A DNA stretch of 64,000 nucleotides from CAIWHR01 sp963781285 (GCA_963781285.1 CAWAFI010000015.1:1-64000); one strand, 5' to 3'. Counted from the stretch's first letter, positions 16,778 to 26,502 are shown. The notes: a model not told the origin generated them from the letters alone. A program made the numbers and translations.

Positions 16778-19069
16778 TCACGGAATCTGCACCTGCTGCT
16801 GCACGTTCGCGTCGACGACCGTCAGCGCCGTCATGTTGACGATCCGCCGCACCGTGGCCGATGCCGTCAGGATGTGCACGGGCTTGGCGACGCCGAGCAG
16901 GATCGGCCCCAGCGTCACACCGCCGCCGGAGGAGACCTTGAGCAGGTTGAACGCAATGTGCGCCGCGTCGACCGTCGGCATGATCAGCAGGTTCGCCTCG
17001 CCCTTCAAGCGCGAATTGGGGAATGCGCGCAGCCGCACCTCCTCGTCCAGGGCCGCGTCGCTGTGCATCTCGCCCTCGACCTCGAGCTCCGGATCCATGA
17101 GGTTGAGCAGCGCGAGCGCCGCCTGCATCTTCTTCGCCTGCGGGTGCGTGCTGCTGCCGAAGCTCGAGTGCGACAAGAGCGCCACCTTCGGCGTGATGCC
17201 GAAGCGGCGGATCTCGTCGGCGGCGAGCAGCGTGATCTCGGCGATCTGCTCGGCGGTCGGATCGACGTTGACGTACGTATCGGCGATGAAGACCGTGCGC
17301 GCCGGCAGGATGACGGCATTCATCGCCGCGTAGACCCGCACACCCTTGCGCAGCCCGATCACCTGGTCGATAAAGCGCCGGTGCGATTCGTGGGTGCCGA
17401 CCATGCCGCACAGCATGCCGTCGGCTTCGCCCATGTGCACCATCATGGCGCCGATCAACGTGAGCCGACGGCGCATCTCGATCTTCGCGTACTGTTGCGA
17501 CACGCCGTTGCGCTGAGTGAGCCGGTAATACTCGGTCCAGTAGGCACGGTACCGCGGGTCGTATTCGGGGTTGACGACCTCGAAATCGACGCCGGGGCGC
17601 ATTCGCAGCCCGTAGCGCTCGACGTTCTGTTCGAGCACCGCCGGCCGGCCGATCAACAGAGGTCTGGCGAGCCCCTCGTCGATGACGACCTGCACTGCAC
17701 GCATCATGCGCTCTTCCTCTCCTTCGGCGTAGACGATTCGCTTCGGGGCCTGCTTCGCCGCGGTGAAGATCGGCTTCATCAGCAGGCCGGAGTGATAGAC
17801 GAACTGCGTCAGTTTCTCGCGGTACGCGGCGAAGTCGGGAATCGGCCGCGTCGCGACGCCCGAGTCCATCGCTGCCTGCGCCACCGCCGGCGCGATCTGC
17901 ACGATGAGGCGCGGGTCGAAAGGCTTCGGAATGAGGTACTCGGGACCGAAGCGCAGGTTTTCGGTACGGTAAGCCTGCGCGACGATATCCGACTGCTCGG
18001 CCATCGCGAGGTCGGCGAGTGCGCGCACCGTCGCCAACTTCATCGCCTCGTTCACCGTTGTTGCGCCCACATCGAGCGCGCCGCGGAAGATGAACGGGAA
18101 ACACAGGACGTTGTTGACCTGGTTCGGGAAGTCGGAGCGCCCGGTCGCGATGATCGCGTCGGGTCGCGCCGCCTTCGCGAGGTCGGGCATGATTTCCGGC
18201 TCGGGATTGGCGAGGGCCAGGATCAGCGGCCTGTCCGCCATTTGCGGCAGCCACTCGGGCTTCAGCACCTTCGCCGCCGACAGTCCGAGAAAGATGTCGG
18301 CACCAGGCAGGAGGTCGACGAGCTTGCGCGCTTCGGTCTTCTGCGCATAACGCGCCTTGTTGTCGTCCATCTCCTCCTTGCGGCCCGTGTAGACGACGCC
18401 GGCGATGTCGGAAACCCAGATGTTCTTCTGCGGAATGCCGAGCGACACGAGCAGGTCGAGACACGCGAGCGCCGCGGCGCCTGCGCCCGAGCATACGAGC
18501 TTCACCTTGGCGAGATCCTTGCCGACGACGCGCAGCCCGTTCGTGATCGCCGCGCCGACGATGATCGCGGTGCCGTGCTGGTCGTCGTGGAAGACCGGGA
18601 TCTTCAGCCGCTCGCGCAGCTTCTTCTCGACGTAGAAGCACTCGGGCGCCTTGATGTCCTCCAGGTTGATGCCGCCGAACGTCGGCTCCAGCGCGGCGAT
18701 GATTTCGACGAGCTTTTCCGGGTCGCGCTCGTCGATCTCGATGTCGAAGCAGTCGATGCCGGCGAATTTCTTGAACAGCACCGCCTTGCCTTCCATCACC
18801 GGCTTGCCCGCGAGAGGCCCGATGTTGCCGAGGCCCAGCACGGCGGTGCCGTTGGTGACGACGCCGATCAGGTTGCCGCGCGCGGTGAGGTTGCGCGCCT
18901 CGGCGGGGTCGCGGACGATTTCGTCGCACGCCGCGGCCACCCCCGGCGAGTATGCGAGCGCCAGGTCGCGCTGATTCGTGAGGTGCTTGGTCGGCTCGAT
19001 CGAGATCTTGCCGGGCGGTGACTGCCGGTGATACTCGAGCGAGGCCTGGCGGATTTCCTGGTCGGGCAT
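16778..19069 (-). CDS. maeB: NADP-dependent malic enzyme (MaeB type)
   Basis: This 763-residue enzyme decarboxylates malate to pyruvate with NADP reduction. The N-terminal malic domain is recognisable (LALAYSPGVAAACDEI, GNIGPLAGKPVMEGKA, PVFHDDQHGTAII), followed by the NAD(P)-binding domain (VKLVCSGAGAAALACLDLL, then ALANPEPEIMPDLA). From about residue 430 a phosphotransacetylase-like C-terminal domain follows, giving the long MaeB architecture. It is convergent with the Rieske gene, with only 9 bp between stops. Complete, with no sign of damage. Confidence 0.95.
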   Translation of the reverse strand: MPDQEIRQASLEYHRQSPPGKISIEPTKHLTNQRDLALAYSPGVAAACDEIVRDPAEARNLTARGNLIGVVTNGTAVLGLGNIGPLAGKPVMEGKAVLFKKFAGIDCFDIEIDERDPEKLVEIIAALEPTFGGINLEDIKAPECFYVEKKLRERLKIPVFHDDQHGTAIIVGAAITNGLRVVGKDLAKVKLVCSGAGAAALACLDLLVSLGIPQKNIWVSDIAGVVYTGRKEEMDDNKARYAQKTEARKLVDLLPGADIFLGLSAAKVLKPEWLPQMADRPLILALANPEPEIMPDLAKAARPDAIIATGRSDFPNQVNNVLCFPFIFRGALDVGATTVNEAMKLATVRALADLAMAEQSDIVAQAYRTENLRFGPEYLIPKPFDPRLIVQIAPAVAQAAMDSGVATRPIPDFAAYREKLTQFVYHSGLLMKPIFTAAKQAPKRIVYAEGEEERMMRAVQVVIDEGLARPLLIGRPAVLEQNVERYGLRMRPGVDFEVVNPEYDPRYRAYWTEYYRLTQRNGVSQQYAKIEMRRRLTLIGAMMVHMGEADGMLCGMVGTHESHRRFIDQVIGLRKGVRVYAAMNAVILPARTVFIADTYVNVDPTAEQIAEITLLAADEIRRFGITPKVALLSHSSFGSSTHPQAKKMQAALALLNLMDPELEVEGEMHSDAALDEEVRLRAFPNSRLKGEANLLIMPTVDAAHIAFNLLKVSSGGGVTLGPILLGVAKPVHILTASATVRRIVNMTALTVVDANVQQQVQIP

Positions 19070-19188
19070 CGGTGGGCCTTCAGGCAGGACGGCGGGTTGT
19101 CATCATAGCAAGCCGGGGCAGCGCTCTCACCGGCCGCGCCGGGGGTGCCGTCCTTGACCCCGCGCAAAGGCCGGCGGGGGGGGTCCGC

Positions 19189-19194
19189 TATAAT
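19189..19194 (+). promoter_or_regulatory. Candidate -10 box of the ccm operon
   Basis: A perfect TATAAT lies 89 bp upstream of ccmA, between the divergent maeB and ccmA starts. No good -35 is found at 16-18 bp spacing; a TTGACC at 19154 is too far away. The assignment rests on the -10 and its position. Confidence 0.45.
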
Positions 19195-19282
19195 TGCGCC
19201 TGTTTGCGCCCGCCTCTTCCGTCCGTCCTAACGCACGGCGCCCGCCGACCTCTTTCCCTGGCCCAAGACCCGTTCCCGCCCG

Positions 19283-19897
19283 ATGCTCGAAGCCCACGAA
19301 CTTGCCGCGCACCGCGGCCACGCGCGGCTGTTCGAGGGGCTGTCGTTCAAGGTCGAATCCGGACACGCGCTTGTCGTAACCGGCGCCAATGGAACCGGCA
19401 AGACCACGCTCTTGCGCATGCTTGCCGGCCTGTCCGCGCCGGCCGCCGGGGAGATCCGCTGGAACGGGTCCCCCGTCGCGCCTTTCGACCCGAGCGTCCG
19501 CGCGGCGATCGCGTTTACCGGGCACGCTCCGGCGCTGAAGGACGAGCTCACCACCGAGGAGAACCTGACGGCGCTCGTGGCGCTCGCCGGCGAATCCGCA
19601 ACCGGCACCGCGATCCGCGCCGCGTTGGAAACGGTCTCCCTCGCGGCGAAACGATCGCTGCCGGCGCGCGTGCTGTCGCAAGGTCAGCGGCGGCGCATCG
19701 GCCTCGCGCGTCTGGCACTCCTCAATCGCCCGCTGTGGATCCTCGACGAACCGGTGACGGCGCTCGACGCGGCCGGCATCGCGATGCTCGCCGGCATGAT
19801 CGTCGACCACATCCACCGTGGGGGAACGGCCGTGGCGGCAACGCACGTGCCGCTCGGGCTCCCCGATGCGCACGTACGCTCGATTGCGCTCGCATGA
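19283..19897 (+). CDS. ccmA: Heme exporter ATP-binding protein CcmA
   Basis: The first gene of the cytochrome c maturation System I operon. The 204-residue ATPase has Walker A GANGTGKTT (about residues 34-42), the signature region LSQGQRRRIGLARL and Walker B LWILDEPVTALD. With CcmB, CcmC and CcmD it releases heme-loaded CcmE. The size is normal for CcmA, shorter than other ABC ATPases. Its stop overlaps the ccmB start (ATGA). Confidence 0.95.
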   Translation: MLEAHELAAHRGHARLFEGLSFKVESGHALVVTGANGTGKTTLLRMLAGLSAPAAGEIRWNGSPVAPFDPSVRAAIAFTGHAPALKDELTTEENLTALVALAGESATGTAIRAALETVSLAAKRSLPARVLSQGQRRRIGLARLALLNRPLWILDEPVTALDAAGIAMLAGMIVDHIHRGGTAVAATHVPLGLPDAHVRSIALA

Positions 19898-20613
19898 ATG
19901 CGACGGCCATCGAGCGCCCGCCCGTGGCCGCCGCCGCCGGCGCCATCCTGCCCGGCGTGCGCTGGGCGCTGGTCCGCGATCTGCGGATTGCGTTGCGCTC
20001 GCGCGCGGAACTCGGCGTCCAGCTCCTGTTCTACGTCATCGTGGTTTCGCTCTTTCCACTCGCGACGACTCCCGAGCGTACGTTGCTCGCGACGATGGGC
20101 CCGGGCGTCCTCTGGGTCGCGGCGCTGCTCGCCTCGCTCCTGTCGCTGCCGCGGCTGTTCGCCGGCGATTACGCCGACGGCACGCTGGAACAGATCGCGC
20201 TGTCGCCCTACCCGCTCGGAGCGTTGGTCTCCGGCAAGATACTCGCGCACTGGCTGACGACTGGCCTCCCCGTAGCGCTGCTGGCGCCGCTGCTGGGGGT
20301 CCAATATGCGATGGACGGCGAATCGCTGGTGGTGCTGACTGCGGCGCTCCTGATCGGCACGCCGATCCTGTCTCTACTGGGCGCGATCGGCGCGGCGCTC
20401 ACGCTCGGGCTGCGCGCTGGGGGCAGCCTGCTCGCGCTCTTGATCCTGCCGCTGTACGTGCCGGTGCTGATCTTCGGCGCTGGCGCCGTCGACGCGGCGC
20501 GCGCGGGGCTGGGGGCGGCGGCGAATCTGTCGCTGCTCGCCGCCGGATTTTGCATCGCGCTCGTCGGTGCGCCGTTCGCGGCCGCAGCCGCCGTCCGGAT
20601 CGCGCTTGACTGA
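19894..20613 (+). CDS. ccmB: Heme exporter membrane protein CcmB
   Basis: A 239-residue membrane protein with about six helices, beginning MNATAIERPPVAAAAG. The conserved FAGDYADGTLEQIALSP loop (about residues 88-105) is the CcmB hallmark for contact with CcmA. The start at 19894 overlaps the ccmA stop, so translation is coupled; longer frames upstream are spurious. Confidence 0.95.
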   Translation: MNATAIERPPVAAAAGAILPGVRWALVRDLRIALRSRAELGVQLLFYVIVVSLFPLATTPERTLLATMGPGVLWVAALLASLLSLPRLFAGDYADGTLEQIALSPYPLGALVSGKILAHWLTTGLPVALLAPLLGVQYAMDGESLVVLTAALLIGTPILSLLGAIGAALTLGLRAGGSLLALLILPLYVPVLIFGAGAVDAARAGLGAAANLSLLAAGFCIALVGAPFAAAAAVRIALD

Positions 20614-20632
20614 GGATCGACACCGACCCGCC

Positions 20633-21376
20633 ATGGCCGTCAACTGGTACCGTTACGCTTCACCCGCTGCGTTCTATCCCGTCGCCGGGAAGATGATCCC
20701 GTGGTTCGCGTGGGCGGCGGCAGCGCTCGCGGCCATCGGCGTTTATGTCGGCCTCGTCGTCGCGCCGACTGACTTCCAGCAGGGCGATTCCTATCGGATC
20801 ATCTTCATCCACGTGCCGGCTGCGTGGATGTCGATGTTCCTCTATCTCGTGATGGCATTCTGGAGCGCGCTCGCGCTCTCCTTCAACACGCGGCTCTCGG
20901 CGATGATGGCGCAGGCACTCGCCCCCACCGGCGCGCTGATGACGTTCATCGCGCTCGTCACCGGCTCGCTGTGGGGCCGGCCGACCTGGGGCACGTACTG
21001 GGCGTGGGACGCGCGGATGACTTCCGAGCTGATCCTGCTCTTCCTCTACCTCGGGATCATCGCGCTGCGCAGCGCGATCGACGATCCACGCCGCGCCGAC
21101 CGCGCGTGCGCGGTGCTCGCGCTGACCGGCGCGATCAATGTCCCGATCATCTATTACTCGGTCCATTGGTGGAACACGCTGCACCAGGGCTCGACGGTGA
21201 GCCTCACCGCAGCGCCGAAGATGGCGGCGATCATGCTGACCGGAATGCTGATCATGTCGCTCGCCGCCTGGTTCTACGCAATCGCCGTCGTCCTCGCGCG
21301 CCTCCGGGTGATCATGCTCGAGCGCGAGCGAGGCACGGCGTGGGTCGCGGCTTTGGAGGAGGTCAGGGCAGCATGA
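20633..21376 (+). CDS. ccmC: Heme exporter/heme lyase protein CcmC
   Basis: A 247-residue, six-helix membrane protein that loads heme onto CcmE. The periplasmic tryptophan-rich motif WGRPTWGTYWAWDARMTSEL is intact, and conserved His residues flank it (HVPAAWMS and VHWWNTLHQG). The start at MAVNWYRY (20633) fits the family; an in-frame ATG at 20567 would overlap ccmB by 46 bp and is unlikely. It ends in an ATGA overlap with ccmD. Confidence 0.95.
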   Translation: MAVNWYRYASPAAFYPVAGKMIPWFAWAAAALAAIGVYVGLVVAPTDFQQGDSYRIIFIHVPAAWMSMFLYLVMAFWSALALSFNTRLSAMMAQALAPTGALMTFIALVTGSLWGRPTWGTYWAWDARMTSELILLFLYLGIIALRSAIDDPRRADRACAVLALTGAINVPIIYYSVHWWNTLHQGSTVSLTAAPKMAAIMLTGMLIMSLAAWFYAIAVVLARLRVIMLERERGTAWVAALEEVRAA

Positions 21377-21558
21377 ACGAATTCCTTGCCATGGGCGGTT
21401 ACGCTTTCTACGTTTGGGGTGCTTATGGATTGACGACGCTCGCCGTCGTCACCGAGATTCTCGCGCTCAATGGCCGCCGCAAATCGGCGCTCGAGGAAGC
21501 GCGGCTCTCCGGGCCGGACGGTTCGACGATCGCCGGCGCGGGCCGGGGAATCGCATGA
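21373..21558 (+). CDS. ccmD: Heme exporter small protein CcmD
   Basis: A 61-residue single-helix membrane protein (YAFYVWGAYGLTTLAVVTEI) with a charged cytoplasmic tail (NGRRKSALEEARL). It stabilises CcmABC and assists release of holo-CcmE. Overlaps of 4 bp on both sides (ATGA) show tight coupling. Confidence 0.9.
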   Translation: MNEFLAMGGYAFYVWGAYGLTTLAVVTEILALNGRRKSALEEARLSGPDGSTIAGAGRGIA

Positions 21559-22019
21559 AGGCCCGCCATCGCCGCTTGGCCTGGATCGGCGCTGGCGTGC
21601 TGGTGTTGGGAGCCGCGGCCGCGCTGGTATTGAATGCATTCCAGTCGAATCTCGTCTTCTTCTTCACGCCGACGCAGATCGCCGCCAACGAGGCCCCGAA
21701 GGGCCGCGCGTTCCGCATCGGCGGTGTCGTCGTCGAGAAGAGCCTGCGGCGCGAGAAAGACGGCCTCACGGTGCACTTCGACGTGACCGACACGGCGAAG
21801 ACCGTGCCCGTCGTGTACACCGGGATCCTGCCCGACCTCTTCAAGGAGGGCAAAGGCGTGGTCGCGCAGGGCAAGCTCGAAGACGGCGGCGTGTTCCGGG
21901 CAACCGAGGTGCTGGCGAAGCACGACGAGAATTACATGCCGCCAGAAGCCGCCGACGCAGTCAACAAGGCGCACGGCGCCGCGGCGGCCGAAAAGGCCGC
22001 GCGCACGCTGAAGCCATGA
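21555..22019 (+). CDS. ccmE: Periplasmic heme chaperone CcmE
   Basis: A 154-residue protein with an N-terminal membrane anchor (about residues 8-26) and an OB-fold heme-binding domain. The covalent heme-binding His is in LAKHDENYMPP, with the conserved Tyr following. GKGVVAQGKLEDGGVFRATE is also typical. The C-terminus is alanine-rich and probably disordered. Confidence 0.95.
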   Translation: MKARHRRLAWIGAGVLVLGAAAALVLNAFQSNLVFFFTPTQIAANEAPKGRAFRIGGVVVEKSLRREKDGLTVHFDVTDTAKTVPVVYTGILPDLFKEGKGVVAQGKLEDGGVFRATEVLAKHDENYMPPEAADAVNKAHGAAAAEKAARTLKP

Positions 22020-22035
22020 AACGAGGGTCAAGACA

Positions 22036-24009
22036 ATGATTCCCGAACTCGGACATTTCGCGCTGATCCTGGCCCTCCTGCTTGCGCTGATCCTCGGCAC
22101 GCTGCCGCTCGTGGGTGCTGCGCGCGGGATTCCCGCCTGGATGGCATTGGCGCGCCCGGTGGCGCAGGGGCAGTTCCTGTTTGTCGCCACGGCGTGGGGC
22201 TGCCTCGCTTACGCGTTCGTCACCAGCGATTTCTCGGTGCAGAACGTCGCGACCAACTCGAACTCGCAGCTTCCCGTCTACTACCGCTTCGCCGCTACGT
22301 GGGGCTCGCACGAAGGCTCGATGCTGCTGTGGGTCTTCATGCTCGCCGCGTGGACCTTTGCCGTGTCGGTGCGCAGCCGGCACCTGCCCGACGAGATGGT
22401 CGCGCGCGTACTCGGCGTCATGGGTCTTGTCAGCGTCGGCTTCCTGCTGTTCCTGCTGCTGACGTCGAACCCGTTCGACCGGCTGTTCCCCGTTCCCGCC
22501 GACGGCCGCGACCTCAACCCGCTGCTGCAGGATCCCGGAATGGTCATGCACCCGCCGATGCTTTACATGGGTTACGTCGGGTTCTCGGTCGCGTTTGCGT
22601 TCGCCATCGCGGCGCTGATCGGCGGCCGGCTCGACGCCACGTGGGCGCGCTGGTCGCGGCCGTGGACCACGCTTGCGTGGAGCTTCCTCACCATCGGCAT
22701 CATGATCGGCAGCTGGTGGGCGTACTACACGCTGGGCTGGGGCGGCTGGTGGTTCTGGGACCCGGTCGAGAACGCGTCGTTCATGCCGTGGCTGGTCGGC
22801 ACGGCGCTGCTGCACTCGCTTGCGGTGACCGAGAAGCGCGGCACGTTCAAGAACTGGACGGTCCTGCTCGCGATCACCGCGTTCTCCCTGTCGCTGGTCG
22901 GAACGTTTCTGGTTCGTTCCGGCGTGCTGACGTCGGTGCACGCCTTCGCGACGGATCCGCGGCGCGGCGTGTTCATCCTCGCCTTCCTGGTCGTCGTCAT
23001 CGGAGGCTCGCTCGCGCTGTACGCGCTGCGCGCGCCGAAGGTGGGTGTGGGCGGTCGCTTCGAGCTCGTGTCGCGCGAATCGTTCCTGCTCGGGAACAAC
23101 GTGCTGCTCATCGCCGCTGCCGGCTCGGTGCTCCTGGGCACGCTCTACCCGCTGTTCCTCGACGCGTTGAACCTCGGCAAGATCTCGGTCGGCCCACCCT
23201 ACTTCGACACGGTGTTCGTGCCGCTGATGACTCCGCTCGTGTTCCTGATGGGGATCGGCCCGCTCGCGCGCTGGAAGGAGGCCTCGGTGCCCGATCTCTG
23301 GCAGCGGCTGCGCTGGGCGGCCGCGATCAGCGTGGTGATGGCACTCCTGGCGCCGCTGGTGGCGAGCGAGTGGAAGCCGCTGGTCGCCTTCGGTCTGCTG
23401 CTCGCGTTCTGGATCGTCACCGCGACGTTCGTCGGCGTCCGCGAGCGGATCCGCGGCGGCCCTGGCGGCCTCGTCGCGCAACTCGCGCGGCAGCCGCGCA
23501 GCTACTGGGGCATGGTGCTCGCGCACCTCGGCATCGCCGTGTTCATTGTCGGCGTCACCTTGGTAAAGGGATATGAAACCGAGCGCGACGTGAAGATGAA
23601 CGTCGGCGACACCGTTGCCGTGGGCGGCTACGTGTTCCGCTTCGACGGCGTGACGCAGCAGAAGGGGCCCAACTACCAGGCCGCGCGCGGCGCGGTCACC
23701 GTCAGCCGCAACGGCAACTTCGTCGAGACGCTGTATCCCGAAAAGCGCATGTACAACGCCGGCGGGATGCCCATGACCAACGCCGCGATCGACAGCGGCC
23801 CGTTCGGCGACCTGTATGTTTCGATGGGCGAGCCGGTCGACGGCGGCGCGTGGATCATCCGGGTCTACTCGAAGCCGTTCATCACGTGGCTGTGGACCGG
23901 CTTCGCGATGATGGCGCTCGGCGGCTTCCTCGCGCTGGCAGATCGCCGCTACCGGGTCGGTGCGGAGCGCGCTGCGACGATCCCGCGCGGCGCCGCGGCG
24001 GCGCGATAG
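22036..24009 (+). CDS. ccmF: Cytochrome c-type synthase subunit CcmF
   Basis: A 657-residue membrane protein with about 15 helices that attaches heme to apocytochromes together with CcmH and CcmI. The tryptophan-rich heme motif WGGWWFWDPVENASFMPW is at about residues 235-252. The N-terminal ELGHFALILALLLALILG and the central VRSGVLTSVHAFATDPRRG segments are family hallmarks. Length and motifs are complete. Confidence 0.96.
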   Translation: MIPELGHFALILALLLALILGTLPLVGAARGIPAWMALARPVAQGQFLFVATAWGCLAYAFVTSDFSVQNVATNSNSQLPVYYRFAATWGSHEGSMLLWVFMLAAWTFAVSVRSRHLPDEMVARVLGVMGLVSVGFLLFLLLTSNPFDRLFPVPADGRDLNPLLQDPGMVMHPPMLYMGYVGFSVAFAFAIAALIGGRLDATWARWSRPWTTLAWSFLTIGIMIGSWWAYYTLGWGGWWFWDPVENASFMPWLVGTALLHSLAVTEKRGTFKNWTVLLAITAFSLSLVGTFLVRSGVLTSVHAFATDPRRGVFILAFLVVVIGGSLALYALRAPKVGVGGRFELVSRESFLLGNNVLLIAAAGSVLLGTLYPLFLDALNLGKISVGPPYFDTVFVPLMTPLVFLMGIGPLARWKEASVPDLWQRLRWAAAISVVMALLAPLVASEWKPLVAFGLLLAFWIVTATFVGVRERIRGGPGGLVAQLARQPRSYWGMVLAHLGIAVFIVGVTLVKGYETERDVKMNVGDTVAVGGYVFRFDGVTQQKGPNYQAARGAVTVSRNGNFVETLYPEKRMYNAGGMPMTNAAIDSGPFGDLYVSMGEPVDGGAWIIRVYSKPFITWLWTGFAMMALGGFLALADRRYRVGAERAATIPRGAAAAR

Positions 24010-24019
24010 CGCGCCTGCG

Positions 24020-24550
24020 ATGAACAAGAAGCTCCTCATTCCGCTCGCCGTCTTCGTCGTGCTGGCGGGTTTCCTGTTCGCCGGCCTCTGGCGCGACCCG
24101 CGCGAGGTGCCCTCGCCGCTGATCGGCAAGCCGGCGCCGGCCTTCGCGCTCGCCCAGTTGCACGTTCCGGCAACGACGCTGGGCACCGCCGACATGAAGG
24201 GGCAGGTCTGGCTGCTCAACGTGTGGGCATCGTGGTGCGTTTCGTGCCGCGAGGAGCATCCGCTGCTGATCGCGCTCGCGAAGGCAAAGGTGGTGCCGAT
24301 CATCGGACTCGACTACAAGGACGACCCGGCGGCCGGCAAGCGCTGGCTCAAGGACAACGGCGACCCCTATGACCTGTCGGTCATGGACCGCGACGGCCGC
24401 GTCGGAATCGACTTCGGCGTCTACGGCGTGCCGGAGACATTCGTGATCGACAAGGAAGGCACGATTCGTTACAAGCAGATCGGGCCGATCACGGCGGAGG
24501 CGCTGGAAAAGAAGATCATCCCGCTCGTCCGCGAGCTGCAGAAGTCATGA
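24020..24550 (+). CDS. ccmG: Thiol:disulfide oxidoreductase CcmG (DsbE)
   Basis: A 176-residue membrane-anchored thioredoxin-fold protein. The active site is WASWCVSCREEHP, and the cis-proline loop is YGVPETFVIDKEG. It reduces the CXXCH cysteines of apocytochromes before heme attachment. The start at 24020 (MNKKLLIPLAVFVV) gives the signal anchor. Confidence 0.95.
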   Translation: MNKKLLIPLAVFVVLAGFLFAGLWRDPREVPSPLIGKPAPAFALAQLHVPATTLGTADMKGQVWLLNVWASWCVSCREEHPLLIALAKAKVVPIIGLDYKDDPAAGKRWLKDNGDPYDLSVMDRDGRVGIDFGVYGVPETFVIDKEGTIRYKQIGPITAEALEKKIIPLVRELQKS

Positions 24551-25035
24551 TCCGCCCTCGGCGTCCGCTGCCCATCGCACTCATCGCGCTCGGCGCGCTG
24601 CTGCCGCTTCCCGCGGTCGCCGCCGAGGCCGTGCCGACCGAAACGGATCCGGTCCGCGCCGCGCGCGCCGTGAAGCTCTCCGAGAAGCTGCGCTGCCTCG
24701 TCTGCCAGAACCAGTCGATCGCCGATTCCAACGCCGAGCTCGCCAACGATTTGCGGAGCCAGATCCGCGAGCAGATCGCCGCCGGCCGGACCGATGACGA
24801 AATCGTCACTTACATGGTCAATCGTTACGGCGACTTCGTCCTCTATCAGCCGCCGTTCAAGCTGACGACGATCGTGCTCTGGGCCGGGCCTGCGCTGCTG
24901 CTCGGCGCCGGTTTTGTCGTGCTGCTGCGCAACGTGCTACGGCGGCGGCAGGTGGCGGAGCCGGCGCTCACCGCCGAGGAGCGCGAGCGCGCCGCGCGCC
25001 TGCTCGCCGGCGACAACCGGAAAGACGACCCGTGA
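24547..25035 (+). CDS. ccmH: Cytochrome c maturation protein CcmH (N-terminal, CcmL type)
   Basis: A 162-residue protein with a signal peptide, the redox motif LRCLVCQNQSIADSNAELA and a C-terminal membrane helix (IVLWAGPALLLGAGFVVLL). It is the short, two-gene version of CcmH: the TPR half is encoded separately by the next gene. ATGA overlaps join it to ccmG and ccmI. Confidence 0.95.
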   Translation: MIRPRRPLPIALIALGALLPLPAVAAEAVPTETDPVRAARAVKLSEKLRCLVCQNQSIADSNAELANDLRSQIREQIAAGRTDDEIVTYMVNRYGDFVLYQPPFKLTTIVLWAGPALLLGAGFVVLLRNVLRRRQVAEPALTAEERERAARLLAGDNRKDDP

Positions 25036-26345
25036 TTGCATTCGTCGGCATTACCGCGGTGATGGTCGCGGCTGCGCTTGCGTGGGTGCTCGTGCCGCTG
25101 CTCCGTGGCGCCAGCGCGGGTGGCATCGCACGCGAGGCATCCAACGTCGCAATCCTGCGCGACCAGCTTGCCGAACTCGAGACCGATCTTGCCAACGGTA
25201 CGATTCCGCGCGAGCGGTACGAGCAGGCGCGAGGGGAACTGGAGCAGCGCGTGCTCGAGGAATCGAAGGCGGCGCCCGGTCCCGGCGCTCCTGCGCTGTC
25301 GGCCGCCGGCGCATGGACGGCGGCGATCGTCGCGGGCGCGCTGCCGATTGCGTCGCTGCTGATCTATGTCGCGCTCGGCAACTTCGACGCGTTTTCGCCG
25401 GTCGCGCGGAACGCGCCGTCCGCCGGGGCCGAGCACGAGATGTCGCCGCAGAAGGTCAACGCGATGGCCGCGGAGCTCGCGGCCAGGCTGGACAAGGAGC
25501 CAGGCAATGCCGAGGGCTGGGTGATGCTCGCGCGCACCTATTACTCGCTCAACCGGCACGCCGAAGCCGCGCGGGCATTCGAGCGTGCCGTCGTGCTCGT
25601 CCCCGACAATGCCGACCTGCTCGCCGACTACGCCGACGCGCTCGGCGCGGCGCAGGGCGGAATGCTTTCCGGCAAGCCGCTGGAGCTTATTCAGCGCGCG
25701 CTCGTGATCGATCCGACGAACTGGAAGGCACTGGCGCTCGCCGGCACCGTCGCCTTCGACCGCAAGGACTATCGGCAGGCGGTCGCGTACTGGGAGCGGA
25801 TGAAGGCGACGGTGCCGCCGGGCTCCCCGATCGCGCAGTCGATCGACGCGAGCATCGCCGAAGCGCGCGAGCTGGGCGGACTCAAGGCCGCCGCGGGTGC
25901 GACGATTCCGCCATCCGCGCCGGCACCCAAGGCCGCGGCGGCTGCCGCCGTCAAGGCGCCCACTGGGTCAGCCAGTGCACCCGCGCCCGCTGCGACCACC
26001 CATACGACCGTCGCGGGCACCGTGAAGCTTTCCGCCGACCTTGTCGCAAAGACCGCACCCACGGATACGGTGTTCATCTTCGCGCGTCCGGCGCAAGGCT
26101 CGAAGATGCCCCTCGCGATACTGAGGAAGCAGGTGAAGGACCTGCCCGCCACGTTCACGCTCGACGACACGATGGCAATGGCACCGAACATGGCGCTGTC
26201 CAATTTCGGTGAGGTCGTCGTCGGCGCGCGCATCTCGAAGTCAGGTCAGGCGATGCCGCAAAGCGGTGATCTCGAAGGGCTTTCGCCGCCGGTCAAGGTC
26301 GGCGCGACCGGCATCGCCGTCGTCATCCAGAACACGCTTCCCTAG
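25032..26345 (+). CDS. ccmI: Cytochrome c maturation TPR protein CcmI
   Basis: A 437-residue apocytochrome chaperone. Two N-terminal membrane helices (about residues 1-20 and 95-115) flank a short charged loop. TPR repeats follow (NAEGWVMLARTYYSLNRHAE, DNADLLADYADALGAAQGG, NWKALALAGTVAFDRKDYRQ). After an alanine-rich linker there is a C-terminal beta domain (DTVFIFARPAQGSKMPLAIL), typical of long CcmI. It starts at an overlapping GTG. A second, shorter homologue is at 28359-29252. Confidence 0.93.
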   Translation: MIAFVGITAVMVAAALAWVLVPLLRGASAGGIAREASNVAILRDQLAELETDLANGTIPRERYEQARGELEQRVLEESKAAPGPGAPALSAAGAWTAAIVAGALPIASLLIYVALGNFDAFSPVARNAPSAGAEHEMSPQKVNAMAAELAARLDKEPGNAEGWVMLARTYYSLNRHAEAARAFERAVVLVPDNADLLADYADALGAAQGGMLSGKPLELIQRALVIDPTNWKALALAGTVAFDRKDYRQAVAYWERMKATVPPGSPIAQSIDASIAEARELGGLKAAAGATIPPSAPAPKAAAAAAVKAPTGSASAPAPAATTHTTVAGTVKLSADLVAKTAPTDTVFIFARPAQGSKMPLAILRKQVKDLPATFTLDDTMAMAPNMALSNFGEVVVGARISKSGQAMPQSGDLEGLSPPVKVGATGIAVVIQNTLP

Positions 26346-26406
26346 CGACAATTCGTCGCACGCGCTTCGCACCCGCGGGCCCCGTGTCTTCCGCGCGCCC
26401 GGGCGG

Positions 26407-26420
26407 TTGATTTGCATCAA
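26407..26420. promoter_or_regulatory. FNR/DNR-type operator upstream of the octaheme nitrite reductase
   Basis: TTGATTTGCATCAA is a perfect TTGAT-N4-ATCAA palindrome centred about 90 bp before the reductase start. This is the consensus for the CRP/FNR family regulators FNR/ANR/DNR, which respond to oxygen limitation or NO. The position fits activation of the downstream gene; which regulator binds cannot be told from the site. Confidence 0.8.
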
Positions 26421-26502
26421 CGCCGTCCCGCGCCTTCGCAGGCACGATGGTCGGGCTGCCGGATTCCGCTCCGGGATCGCGGCAGCCACAGGGGAACCGA
26501 CC

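Noticed and set aside
19154..19194. TTGACC at 19154 as -35 partner of the TATAAT at 19189
   Set aside because: The spacing is 29 bp, too long for a sigma-70 promoter.
21961..24303. A 780-codon minus-strand frame opposite ccmF
   Set aside because: Antisense to ccmF and ccmG, charged low-complexity composition, no ribosome site.
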